Shown here one piece after another: positions 6,361 through 13,299 of a DNA stretch of 33,582 nt. Made by a program: the position numbers and the translations under genes. The stretch is from assembly GCA_902491795.1 (NCBI GenBank), contig CABUIX010000023.1, positions 1 through 33,582 of the forward strand, given 5' to 3'. This DNA is from an uncultured Bacteroidales bacterium (GTDB lineage: Bacteria; Bacteroidota; Bacteroidia; Bacteroidales; UBA932). The notes beneath the pieces were generated by a model. That model worked only from the letters and a program-made list of their open reading frames with translations, did no database searches and was not told the DNA's origin. Numbering within the stretch: position 1 is the first letter of the stretch; the number at the start of each line of letters is the position of its first letter.

Positions 6361-8208
6361 TTATCTTCTTCCTTGTTTCTTTCGCTGTTCGCGGAGCTGC
6401 TGCTCCTGCATCCTCTGTGCTTCCTCAATTCTCTGCTGCCATTTGCTCTTGGGGAGGGGCTTTCCTTCGCTGGCTCTGACCTTTGCAAGGATTGCATCCT
6501 TGTCGATGCTCTTGCGGATGATGAGAGTTTCGGCAATGGAAATGAGCTGGGAGAGCAGATAGTAGTAGCTGAGTGCTGCGGACAGCTGGTTGCAGATGAA
6601 GAACATCATGATGGGCATGAGCCAGAGGCTCATGAATCTCATGGATGCGGCGCTCGGATCGTTGGCGGTGGGTTGGGATGCCATCGTGAACTTCGAGTAA
6701 ACCCACATCGTGATGGCCATCAGAAGCGCAAACAGCGACAGGTGGTCTCCGAGTATCGGAATGCGTGTCCCGTAGTCTATGATTGAGTCATATGCCGACA
6801 GGTCATCGCACCACAGGAAAGGCTGCTGGCGAAGTTCTATTGATGCCGGGAAGAAGCGGAACATTGCCCAAAGTATAGGGAAAGTCAGCAGCATCGGGAG
6901 GCATCCTCCCATCGGACTCACGCCGGCTCTCCGGTAGAGGTCCATGGTTGCCTGCTGCTTCTTGAGCTGCTCCTGCTGGTTGTCGGCGTGTGGGAATTTC
7001 GCGTTGATCTTGTCAAGTTCGGGCCTGAGCGCGCTCATCTTTGCGGATGATGCGTATGACTTGTAGGTGAAAGGAAGCACCACAAGCTTGATCACAATGG
7101 TCATCAGGAGTATGACAAGACCGAAGCTGTTTATGAATTTCCCGAAGAAGTTGAACATCGGGATGATGGCGTACTTGGTGAACCATCCCACGAGCCAGCC
7201 TCCGAGAGGGATGATCTTCTCGTAGTTGTGGCCGTAGCTCTTGAGGGTCTGGAAATGGTTGGGCCCGAGATAGAATTCGAAGGGTATCGTGGAGTTGCCT
7301 CCGTCCGTCAGCTCGGCACGCATTTTTGCACTGCAGTCCATCAGGTTGTGGCTCGGGTCGCTTTCGGGGAAAAATTCAATTGCAAGTTCACCAGAAGTGA
7401 ATTCCTCCGGAGCGCGCATTATGACTGAGAAGAACTGCTGCTGGAATGCGAACCAGCTCAGCTTGGAATCCACACGGCGCTCTCCGTTCCGGGCATTGCC
7501 TATTGATTCGGGCTTCTTGTCGCCTTCGTAGTAGTAGTTGAGTTTCGAGTACTGTGATTCATTCCTGTAGCCCTTTTCCATCCTGGGGACTGTTACCCCG
7601 AAGTCTATGTCGAATGAGCCGACGTTCTTCGGAATCACGTTGTCCATCCCGACGAAAGACAGAAGGTTGTCCATCCGGTAGCTGTCCTTGTGGAGCATGT
7701 ACTTCTGCTCAATGTACCCACCTCCGGAGAAGGGGAGCCTCATGGTTATGGAGCTGTCGGTCTTTTCCGAGATCTGGAAGGTGAAGCCGTCGGTGCGGAT
7801 GTATTCGCCTGCATAGATGCTTACGGCGTAATCGGCCTCACCGTTCTTGAAAAGGTAGAGGTCCGACCCGTCATAGTTGTAGTAGTCCTTGACCTGGACG
7901 GAATAAGGCTGCGCACCCTTTGTGGTGAATTCAACCTTGATCTTGTTGTTCTCGATGGATACTGTCTGCGCCTCTGCGTTGTATGCCTTCTGTATGGTGG
8001 TGTCCTTGAATATCGCCCCGTTCTGCTGGCTGTCCGGAACTTCCTCCATGGCCTCGGGCATATCCTTCACAGGATTCATGGCCAGTGCGATCGAATCCGC
8101 CTGGGCCTGCAGTTCGGCATTCTTCTTCGCGCGTCCGGTCTCAAATACGGAGAAACCGACAAAAATAAGAACAATGAGGATGAAACCTATAATTGTGTTC
8201 TTGTCCAT
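6361..8208 (-). CDS. yidC: Membrane protein insertase YidC
   Basis: The 615-residue product inserts and folds inner-membrane proteins, alone or with SecYEG. It begins with a membrane anchor (about residues 5-22), followed by a large periplasmic beta domain (about 60-350) and the conserved five-helix insertase core (about 355-580), which includes MSALRPELDKINAKF and PMGGCLPMLLTFPILWAMFRFF. The basic tail (QRIEEAQRMQEQQLREQRKKQGRR) fits ribosome contact. The length is typical for Bacteroidota YidC. Its ATG shares one base with the stop codon of the DUF349 gene (TAATG), which indicates translational coupling. Confidence 0.97.
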   Translation of the reverse strand: MDKNTIIGFILIVLIFVGFSVFETGRAKKNAELQAQADSIALAMNPVKDMPEAMEEVPDSQQNGAIFKDTTIQKAYNAEAQTVSIENNKIKVEFTTKGAQPYSVQVKDYYNYDGSDLYLFKNGEADYAVSIYAGEYIRTDGFTFQISEKTDSSITMRLPFSGGGYIEQKYMLHKDSYRMDNLLSFVGMDNVIPKNVGSFDIDFGVTVPRMEKGYRNESQYSKLNYYYEGDKKPESIGNARNGERRVDSKLSWFAFQQQFFSVIMRAPEEFTSGELAIEFFPESDPSHNLMDCSAKMRAELTDGGNSTIPFEFYLGPNHFQTLKSYGHNYEKIIPLGGWLVGWFTKYAIIPMFNFFGKFINSFGLVILLMTIVIKLVVLPFTYKSYASSAKMSALRPELDKINAKFPHADNQQEQLKKQQATMDLYRRAGVSPMGGCLPMLLTFPILWAMFRFFPASIELRQQPFLWCDDLSAYDSIIDYGTRIPILGDHLSLFALLMAITMWVYSKFTMASQPTANDPSAASMRFMSLWLMPIMMFFICNQLSAALSYYYLLSQLISIAETLIIRKSIDKDAILAKVRASEGKPLPKSKWQQRIEEAQRMQEQQLREQRKKQGRR

Positions 8209-10016
8209 TATTTGCTGCTTTCTTCTTCTGTGTTCCTGATCTGCTCCTCAAGTTTCTTGAGCTCGGCCTTCGCTTCTTCGATTTTCGCTTTCATCTGCTT
8301 GATAAGAGGGCTGTCGCTGCTTGATGCGGAGAAGAATCCGATGTTGTTCTCGTAGGTGATTATGTTCTGCTGAAGCGTGTTGTATTTCGCGATGAGAATA
8401 TCCTTGGGGCTGCGGTGCTGGTTCGATGAGCCTCCCTGCCTGCTTCCTCTCTGGCGGCTGAAAAGAGGGAACTTGTCCTGCATGGCCTCGCGGAATTCTG
8501 CGAGAATGCCGTCCTTCTCCTTGAAGGGAACATGCCCGATGGCCTGCCAGCGCTCGTTGAACTCGCGCATCGCCTCGGCGTTCGCGGTCTCGTCGTCGCC
8601 GGGAACGTAAGCCCTGATTTCCTCGATGAGCTTCTTCTTGGCCTTGAGGTTTCCGTAGAAGTCATTCTCGGGTGTGGCGTTTGCATCCCTCCTGGCGAAG
8701 AATTCGTCGCATGCGGCACGGAATCTCTTCCAGAGCTGCTCGGACTTCTTGCGGGGAACAGGTCCGATTTCCTTCCACTGCTTCTGCAGAGAGATGTACT
8801 GGTCGGTAGTCTTCTTCCATTCGGTGCTGTCCTTGAGTGCCTCGGCCTGCTCGATGAGGGCCTGCTTCTTCTCGAGGTTTTCGTTCATGGCCCCCTTGAT
8901 TCCGGAGTAATACTCGCGCTTGCGTCCGAAGAATGCGTCGCATGCGGCACGGAACCTGTCGTAGATCTTCTGGTTCTCTTTCTTGGTGGCGAAACCGATT
9001 TTGCGCCATTCGGCCTGGATGTCCTCAATCTCTTTTGAGAAGGCGTTCCATTCTGCGGAGCTCTTGACTTCCCGTGCAGCGATTTCCTCTACGCGCTCGC
9101 AGAGCTTTTTCTTCTTCTCGAGATTCTCGACCTGCTGACCCTTGAGTTCCTCAAAGTGTGCCTGGTAACGCTTGTTGATCACGGCAGTGGCTGCCTTGAA
9201 GCGGTCCCATATTTCCTCGCGCTTTTCCTTGGCCACGGGGCCGAATTCCTTCCACTGTTCGTGCAGTTTCTGGAGTTCATGGAAGGCGGTCACGATGTCC
9301 TCGTTTTCGGAGAGCTTCTCCGCAGCTTCGCAAAGAGCCTCCTTGGCCTCGAGGTTCTTCTTGAAGTCGAGATCGCGGAGGTCACGGCTTATCTTGACCA
9401 TGTCGTAGAATTTCTCGACATAGAACTGGTATCTGTCGTTGATGTCCCTGAATGATTGAGCAGGCACGGGACCGGCCTCTCTCCAGCGGTTCTGCAGCTC
9501 TCTGAATGCCGGGAACTGCGAACTCATGTCGTCCTGCCCCTCGACCAGAGCCTTGAGGTCGTCGATGATTGCCTGCTTCTTGGCAAGGTTGGCCTCTCTC
9601 TGCTCTTCCTGCTGCTTGTTGTATTCTGCCCTTTCCTTCTTGTAGTCAGAATAGAGTGCCTTGAAATTCTGCTCCACGGCTTCGAATGGGTTGCTGCGGG
9701 CATCGTCAGACATCTCGGGGTTCTCGCTCTTGAGTTTCGTCAGCAGTTTGTAGAAGGCGGATTTGATTGCTTCCGCCTCTTTGGAGCGCGACATGCTGTC
9801 TGCGCTGTCCTTGAGTTTGACGAACATGTCGGACAACTCGGCGAGAGACTTGTCAGCAAGCTCCTCGGCTTTGTCTGCGACATTGTCGGCGGCATCTTCC
9901 ACCTTGTCGGCCAGGACGCCAACTTTTTCAGCGGCTGTCTCGACAACATCGTTCACCTTATCGGCGGCTTCGGCAAGGACTTCTTGCATTTTCTCGGGAA
10001 AGTTGTTTTCGCTCAT
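8208..10016 (-). CDS. DUF349 repeat protein with alanine-rich N-terminus
   Basis: The 602-residue product carries five DUF349 repeats, each marked by a Trp block (WREAGPVP, WKEFGPVA, WRKIGFAT, WKEIGPVP, WQAIGHVP) in a long alpha-helical, strongly charged chain. The first 70 residues are different: repeated Ala-Asp-Lys-Val/Glu stretches (AADKVNDVVETAAEKV, LADKVEDAADNVADKAEELADK) that would form amphipathic helices. There is no signal peptide or membrane segment. The C-terminus is a coiled coil (MKAKIEEAKAELKKLEEQI). The function of DUF349 is not established. Coupling to yidC by a 1-base overlap hints at a role at the membrane or ribosome, but this is inference. Confidence 0.9.
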   Translation of the reverse strand: MSENNFPEKMQEVLAEAADKVNDVVETAAEKVGVLADKVEDAADNVADKAEELADKSLAELSDMFVKLKDSADSMSRSKEAEAIKSAFYKLLTKLKSENPEMSDDARSNPFEAVEQNFKALYSDYKKERAEYNKQQEEQREANLAKKQAIIDDLKALVEGQDDMSSQFPAFRELQNRWREAGPVPAQSFRDINDRYQFYVEKFYDMVKISRDLRDLDFKKNLEAKEALCEAAEKLSENEDIVTAFHELQKLHEQWKEFGPVAKEKREEIWDRFKAATAVINKRYQAHFEELKGQQVENLEKKKKLCERVEEIAAREVKSSAEWNAFSKEIEDIQAEWRKIGFATKKENQKIYDRFRAACDAFFGRKREYYSGIKGAMNENLEKKQALIEQAEALKDSTEWKKTTDQYISLQKQWKEIGPVPRKKSEQLWKRFRAACDEFFARRDANATPENDFYGNLKAKKKLIEEIRAYVPGDDETANAEAMREFNERWQAIGHVPFKEKDGILAEFREAMQDKFPLFSRQRGSRQGGSSNQHRSPKDILIAKYNTLQQNIITYENNIGFFSASSSDSPLIKQMKAKIEEAKAELKKLEEQIRNTEEESSK

Positions 10017-10043
10017 AATATGATTTCAATTAATTACAGACTA

Positions 10044-10074
10044 CAAATATACGAATCTGTTTGACTTTTTTCAA
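10044..10074 (-). promoter_or_regulatory. Promoter of the DUF349-yidC-yggS operon
   Basis: On the minus strand, TTG (10072-10074), a 20-bp spacer and the perfect -7 box TATATTTG (10044-10051) give a consensus Bacteroidota promoter. The leader should be about 20 nt. Confidence 0.8.
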
Positions 10075-10092
10075 GAGAAAGCGGTATTTTTG
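10061..10092 (+). promoter_or_regulatory. trmD promoter
   Basis: TTG (10061-10063), a 21-bp spacer and the perfect -7 box TATTTTTG (10085-10092). Its -33 box lies inside the spacer of the divergent DUF349 promoter, and the -33 box of that promoter lies inside this spacer. Confidence 0.75.
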
Positions 10093-10118
10093 CGGAAATC
10101 AACAATCTGACAACAATT

Positions 10119-10802
10119 ATGCGGATAGACATAATAAGCGTGGTCCCCGAACTTCTTGACAGTCCTTTGAGCCATTCGATCGTTGGCCGGGCCATAAAGA
10201 GGGGGCTGGTGGACATCAGGGTGCACAATCTGCGGGAGTTCGGCCTTGGCCCCCGGAAAAATGTGGATGACTACAGCTATGGCGGCGATGCCGGCATGGT
10301 CATGAGGGTGGAGCCAATATACAACATGATTTCCAGCCTTCGCGAGGAATGCGACTTCGATGAGGTCATATTCATGTCTCCGGACGGGGAGAAGCTGACG
10401 CAGGCGATCTCGAACGAACTTTCGATGAAGGAAAACATTATTATTCTCTGCGGTCATTACAAGGGCGTTGACCAGCGTGTCCGCGATCATCTGGTGACGC
10501 GCGAGATTTCCGTAGGCGACTATGTGGTCAGCGGGGGAGAGATTCCGGCCGCGCTCCTGGCGGATTCCATCGTGCGTCTGATTCCGGGTGCGCTTACCGA
10601 CGAGACCTCTGCCCTGTCGGATTCTTTTCAGGATGGCCTTGTTTCGCCTCCGCTGTATACGAGGCCGGCGGAATTCAACGGATGGAAGGTTCCCGAAGTC
10701 CTGTTGAGCGGAAACCCCAAGCTGATACGCCAGTGGCAGGATGAGCAGGCCCTCGAGAGGACGCGAAAACTGCGTCCGGAGCTAATTATTAAAGATTTTT
10801 AA
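10119..10802 (+). CDS. trmD: tRNA (guanine-37-N1)-methyltransferase
   Basis: The 227-residue product methylates G37 next to the anticodon of several tRNAs with S-adenosylmethionine and so prevents +1 frameshifts. Family blocks seen in order are MRIDIISVVPELL, the loop YSYGGDAGMVMRVEP, the knot region IILCGHYKGVDQRV, EISVGDYVVSGGEIPA (SAM site), and TRPAEFNGWKVPEVLLSGNPKLIRQW. The length matches the bacterial enzyme. It stands alone here, away from the rpsP-rimM-rplS context seen in many bacteria. A very AT-rich stretch follows the stop codon. Confidence 0.97.
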   Translation: MRIDIISVVPELLDSPLSHSIVGRAIKRGLVDIRVHNLREFGLGPRKNVDDYSYGGDAGMVMRVEPIYNMISSLREECDFDEVIFMSPDGEKLTQAISNELSMKENIIILCGHYKGVDQRVRDHLVTREISVGDYVVSGGEIPAALLADSIVRLIPGALTDETSALSDSFQDGLVSPPLYTRPAEFNGWKVPEVLLSGNPKLIRQWQDEQALERTRKLRPELIIKDF

Positions 10803-10840
10803 AAATTGAATATTTTTCTTGAATTTTTTTTGAAAAAATA

Positions 10841-10869
10841 TTGTAAAAAAGAAAAAATGTGTATCTTTG
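10841..10869 (+). promoter_or_regulatory. Promoter of the short transcript after trmD
   Basis: TTG (10841-10843), an 18-bp spacer that is almost all A/T, and the perfect -7 box TATCTTTG (10862-10869). The spacer is a little short, but the A-rich flanks and perfect -7 box make it credible. The expected start is near 10875. Confidence 0.65.
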
Positions 10870-10878
10870 CTCTCGGAA

Positions 10879-10920
10879 ATGAAAACAACTCGACTCCGGA
10901 TCTGTTCCGGAGGTTTCTAA
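10879..10920 (+). CDS. Possible 13-residue leader peptide
   Basis: The ATG at 10879 opens MKTTRLRICSGGF followed by TAA (10918-10920). It begins only a few bases after the expected transcript start, so it would be nearly leaderless. Its last codons run through the first hairpin of the small RNA. There is no run of one amino acid as in classical attenuators. It may simply be chance within an RNA gene. Confidence 0.3.
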   Translation: MKTTRLRICSGGF

Positions 10921-10968
10921 CCAACAATAATTAACCTTCTATAAGGTAATACACTACTAACTAACCGT

Positions 10969-10999
10969 AAAAGCCTGCTGCGACAGCAGGCTTTTGTCG
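10969..10999 (+). terminator. Intrinsic terminator of the small transcript
   Basis: A perfect 12-bp stem (10969-10980 with 10984-10995) and 3-base loop CGA, with the 3' arm ending in TTTT and then GTCGT. Confidence 0.85.
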
Positions 11000-11078
11000 T
11001 CTGTAAAAGTGTGTGCGTAACTTCCGAAGACATTGCATTTTGTGCATGTTTCCAAAAACAACATTTGCTGCAATTTTG

Positions 11079-11104
11079 TACTTTTGTATGACGATGGCCG
11101 TCAT
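11079..11104 (+). promoter_or_regulatory. Likely promoter -7 box and leader hairpin of the PL10-CE8 gene
   Basis: TACTTTTG (11079-11086) is a perfect -7 box with no TTG at the -33 position, so an activator may be needed. Directly after it, ATGACG (11088-11093) and CGTCAT (11099-11104) form an inverted repeat around the start point. The 21-bp direct repeats found before susC and the MBL gene are not clearly present here; only a GAAGA core at 11026-11030 resembles them. Confidence 0.5.
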
Positions 11105-11129
11105 TGGCATACATACCACGTAATTTGCA

Positions 11130-13271
11130 ATGAAATTCAGGATACTTGCAGCTTCACTGCTTTCGGCCGGAGCCTTGCTTCTTGCCGGCACCTCCGATTA
11201 TTCTTTTGCCCAGGGCAACGGAGACCTCCTCAAAGAGACCGATCCGGCTTTTTTCATGACTCCGGATGCGAGGAGAATAGCCAATCAGATTCTTGTCTGG
11301 CAACGGGTTACTGGAGGCTGGCCCAAAAATGTGGACATGGTCTCGCCTATGGATGAGGAGGATATTTCCGCAGTATTGTCCGAGAAGGGCAGGCTTGATG
11401 ATTCAACCGTCGACAATGGCGCGACCTGCTCGCAGATGCTTTTTCTTGCGAGGGCTTATTCTGCGACGGGAGATTCCAGATACAGGGATGCCTTTGTCCG
11501 TGGAGCAGAGTACATTCTCGGAGGACAGTATGAGAATGGCGGCTGGCCGCAATTCTGGCCTGAACAGTCCGGATATCAGTTCCACATCACTTACAATGAC
11601 AATGCGATGGTGAATGTGCTTGAACTGTTGGCCGGCATAAGGGACGCGGATTCTCCTTTTGACGGAGATTTGGCTGATTATGACTTGAGGTCCCGTGCTG
11701 CCGAAGCGTTTGACAAGGGGATTGACTGCATTCTGAGGACGCAGCTGCACCATGACGGCAATCCGGCAATATGGTGCCAGCAGTATGACTGCCGTACCCT
11801 TGAACCGGCAGCTGCGCGCGCCTATGAGCTTCCGTCGTTCAGCCCGCAGGAGAGTGTAGGAATAGTGCGGCTGCTGATGTCTCTTCCGGAACCGTCGGAG
11901 GAGGTGAAGGCTGCGGTGAGAGGTGCCATGAAATGGTTTGACACCTACAAGTTGACAGGATACAGGGTTGAACGTTATGTGGATAAGTATGGACGGAGGG
12001 AAACTCGCCTTGTGGAGGACGGAACTGCCGGACCGTTATGGGCCAGGTACTATGACCTGGAGAATGTCGAACCTTATGTCTGTGACAGGGACGGCATACC
12101 TCGTCCTCGTCTGGAAGACATTGGCTATGAGAGGAGAAACGGATACAGGTGGTATGACTCTTCCCCTGCCGGACTTTATGAGGAATATGCTGAATGGGCC
12201 GATGAATTTGATCCGGAGCAAAAGGTGGAAGTTTCTCTTCAGACTCCTGGCGCCAATGAAACAGGATTGATTGCCATGTTCCGCAGGCCGGCTGTAGACA
12301 GGAGCCGCTTCGACGTCGTTGTCTCGCCCGGAGAGAGCATTCAGGAAGCGGTTGAAAAAGCTCCGGAGGACGGCGGTGAGCCTTTCTGCATATTGCTTCT
12401 CGACGGCATTTACGAGCAGAAGGTTGTCATAGACCGTCCTGATGTTGTGCTTGTGGGCGAAAGCCGTGACCGCACGGTGATCAGATTCGCTGAAGGAGAG
12501 AAGAACCGCGGCAGTTACACGTACCGTGGACGCGATGCCGGAAACGGTGTCATTTCAATATGGGATGAAGGCGATGACTTCATATTGTGTAACCTCACGG
12601 TTTACAATGACTACGGGACGACGGTGGAGCCGACGACAAGTCACCAGTTCGCGGTGTTCGGGCGCGGGACAAGGACAATAATCCTGAACTGCAATATATG
12701 GTCAGACGGCAATGATGCCCTTGCCCTCTGGGCACCTGAGGGCAACGGGATGTATTATCATGCGGATCTTTTTCTGCGTTGCCCCGGTGTCGACTTCCTT
12801 TGTCCGCGCGGCTGGTGTTATGCAACCCGCTGCCGTTTCCTCGGGGATACTCCTGAAGGTGCCGACGGTAATGTGAGGCATGCGATGATATGGCATGACG
12901 GCAGGGGAGACAGGAGCCGGAAACTTGTCATAACCAACTCGGAGTTCGATGCGGCGCATCCGACTTTGCTTGGCAGGTATCATCATGATTCCCAGTTTTT
13001 CTTTGTCGACTGTGCGATGTCTTCCAATATACTTGATGAGGACGTGTGCTATGCTTATGTCGACAAGGTCCTTGATCCTTGCCCGTGGGGGCATCGCGTG
13101 TGGTATCTCGACTGTTTCAGGGAAGGGGGAGACAGTGGCTGGCTCTCAAACAATATTGACGAGGAAGGCGAGAACCTGAAATACTATACTGTCCTGCCGG
13201 ATTGGACCTTTGGCGGCAGGTGGGATCCCGAAGCACATATCCGCAGGCTGTGGAATGTGCTGGCTTATTGA
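11130..13271 (+). CDS. Secreted pectate lyase (PL10)-pectin methylesterase (CE8-like) fusion
   Basis: The 713-residue product starts with a Sec signal peptide (about 1-28, ending SFAQ). Residues 33-365 match polysaccharide lyase family 10, alpha/alpha-barrel enzymes that cleave de-esterified homogalacturonan by Ca-dependent beta-elimination: TGGWPKNVDM (61-70), DNGAT (95-99), NGGWPQFWP (136-144), YNDNAMVNV (155-163), PLWARYYDLENVEPYVCDRDG (302-322). Residues 390-713 match the beta-helix of pectin methylesterases. D529 (GNDAL) sits where the first catalytic Asp of QDTL is expected, D555 (GVDFLCP) where VDFIFG carries the second, and R616 (LLGR) where the LGRPW arginine falls. One protein can thus remove methyl groups and cut the exposed backbone. 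It is first of a two-gene operon with the GH127-type gene 28 bp downstream. Confidence 0.88.
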   Translation: MKFRILAASLLSAGALLLAGTSDYSFAQGNGDLLKETDPAFFMTPDARRIANQILVWQRVTGGWPKNVDMVSPMDEEDISAVLSEKGRLDDSTVDNGATCSQMLFLARAYSATGDSRYRDAFVRGAEYILGGQYENGGWPQFWPEQSGYQFHITYNDNAMVNVLELLAGIRDADSPFDGDLADYDLRSRAAEAFDKGIDCILRTQLHHDGNPAIWCQQYDCRTLEPAAARAYELPSFSPQESVGIVRLLMSLPEPSEEVKAAVRGAMKWFDTYKLTGYRVERYVDKYGRRETRLVEDGTAGPLWARYYDLENVEPYVCDRDGIPRPRLEDIGYERRNGYRWYDSSPAGLYEEYAEWADEFDPEQKVEVSLQTPGANETGLIAMFRRPAVDRSRFDVVVSPGESIQEAVEKAPEDGGEPFCILLLDGIYEQKVVIDRPDVVLVGESRDRTVIRFAEGEKNRGSYTYRGRDAGNGVISIWDEGDDFILCNLTVYNDYGTTVEPTTSHQFAVFGRGTRTIILNCNIWSDGNDALALWAPEGNGMYYHADLFLRCPGVDFLCPRGWCYATRCRFLGDTPEGADGNVRHAMIWHDGRGDRSRKLVITNSEFDAAHPTLLGRYHHDSQFFFVDCAMSSNILDEDVCYAYVDKVLDPCPWGHRVWYLDCFREGGDSGWLSNNIDEEGENLKYYTVLPDWTFGGRWDPEAHIRRLWNVLAY

Positions 13272-13299
13272 TTAATCTGCAACAAAAAATATTTTCCCA

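Larger units (their letters stand above)
10875..10999 (+). ncRNA. Candidate structured small RNA, about 120 nt
   Basis: A promoter (10841-10869) and a strong terminator (10969-10995) frame a short transcript. Predicted elements in order are a 7-bp hairpin (10894-10900/10906-10912, loop TCTGT), an overlapping short hairpin GGTT-TCT-AACC (10912-10922), a 5-bp hairpin (10934-10938/10943-10947), and the terminator. The GGTT at 10912 could pair instead with AACC at 10933-10936, so alternative folds are possible. A 13-codon ORF lies at its very start. No RNA family is recognised. It could be an independent sRNA or an attenuator remnant. Confidence 0.5.

Noticed and set aside
5872..6786. 304-codon plus-strand frame opposite yggS and yidC
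   Set aside because: It is antisense to two well-recognised genes, has no recognisable domain, and arises from their codon bias.
7690..8355. 221-codon plus-strand frame opposite yidC
   Set aside because: Shadow of yidC and the DUF349 gene, with low-complexity Leu/Val content.
10809..10842. AT-rich inverted repeat after trmD as its terminator
   Set aside because: The stem is nearly all A-T with a bulge and overlaps the A-tract upstream of the next promoter; too weak to call.
11003..11039. Third copy of the 21-bp direct repeat before the PL10-CE8 gene
   Set aside because: Only a GAAGA core at 11026 matches; the partner 21 bp away is not similar and the distance to the -7 box differs.
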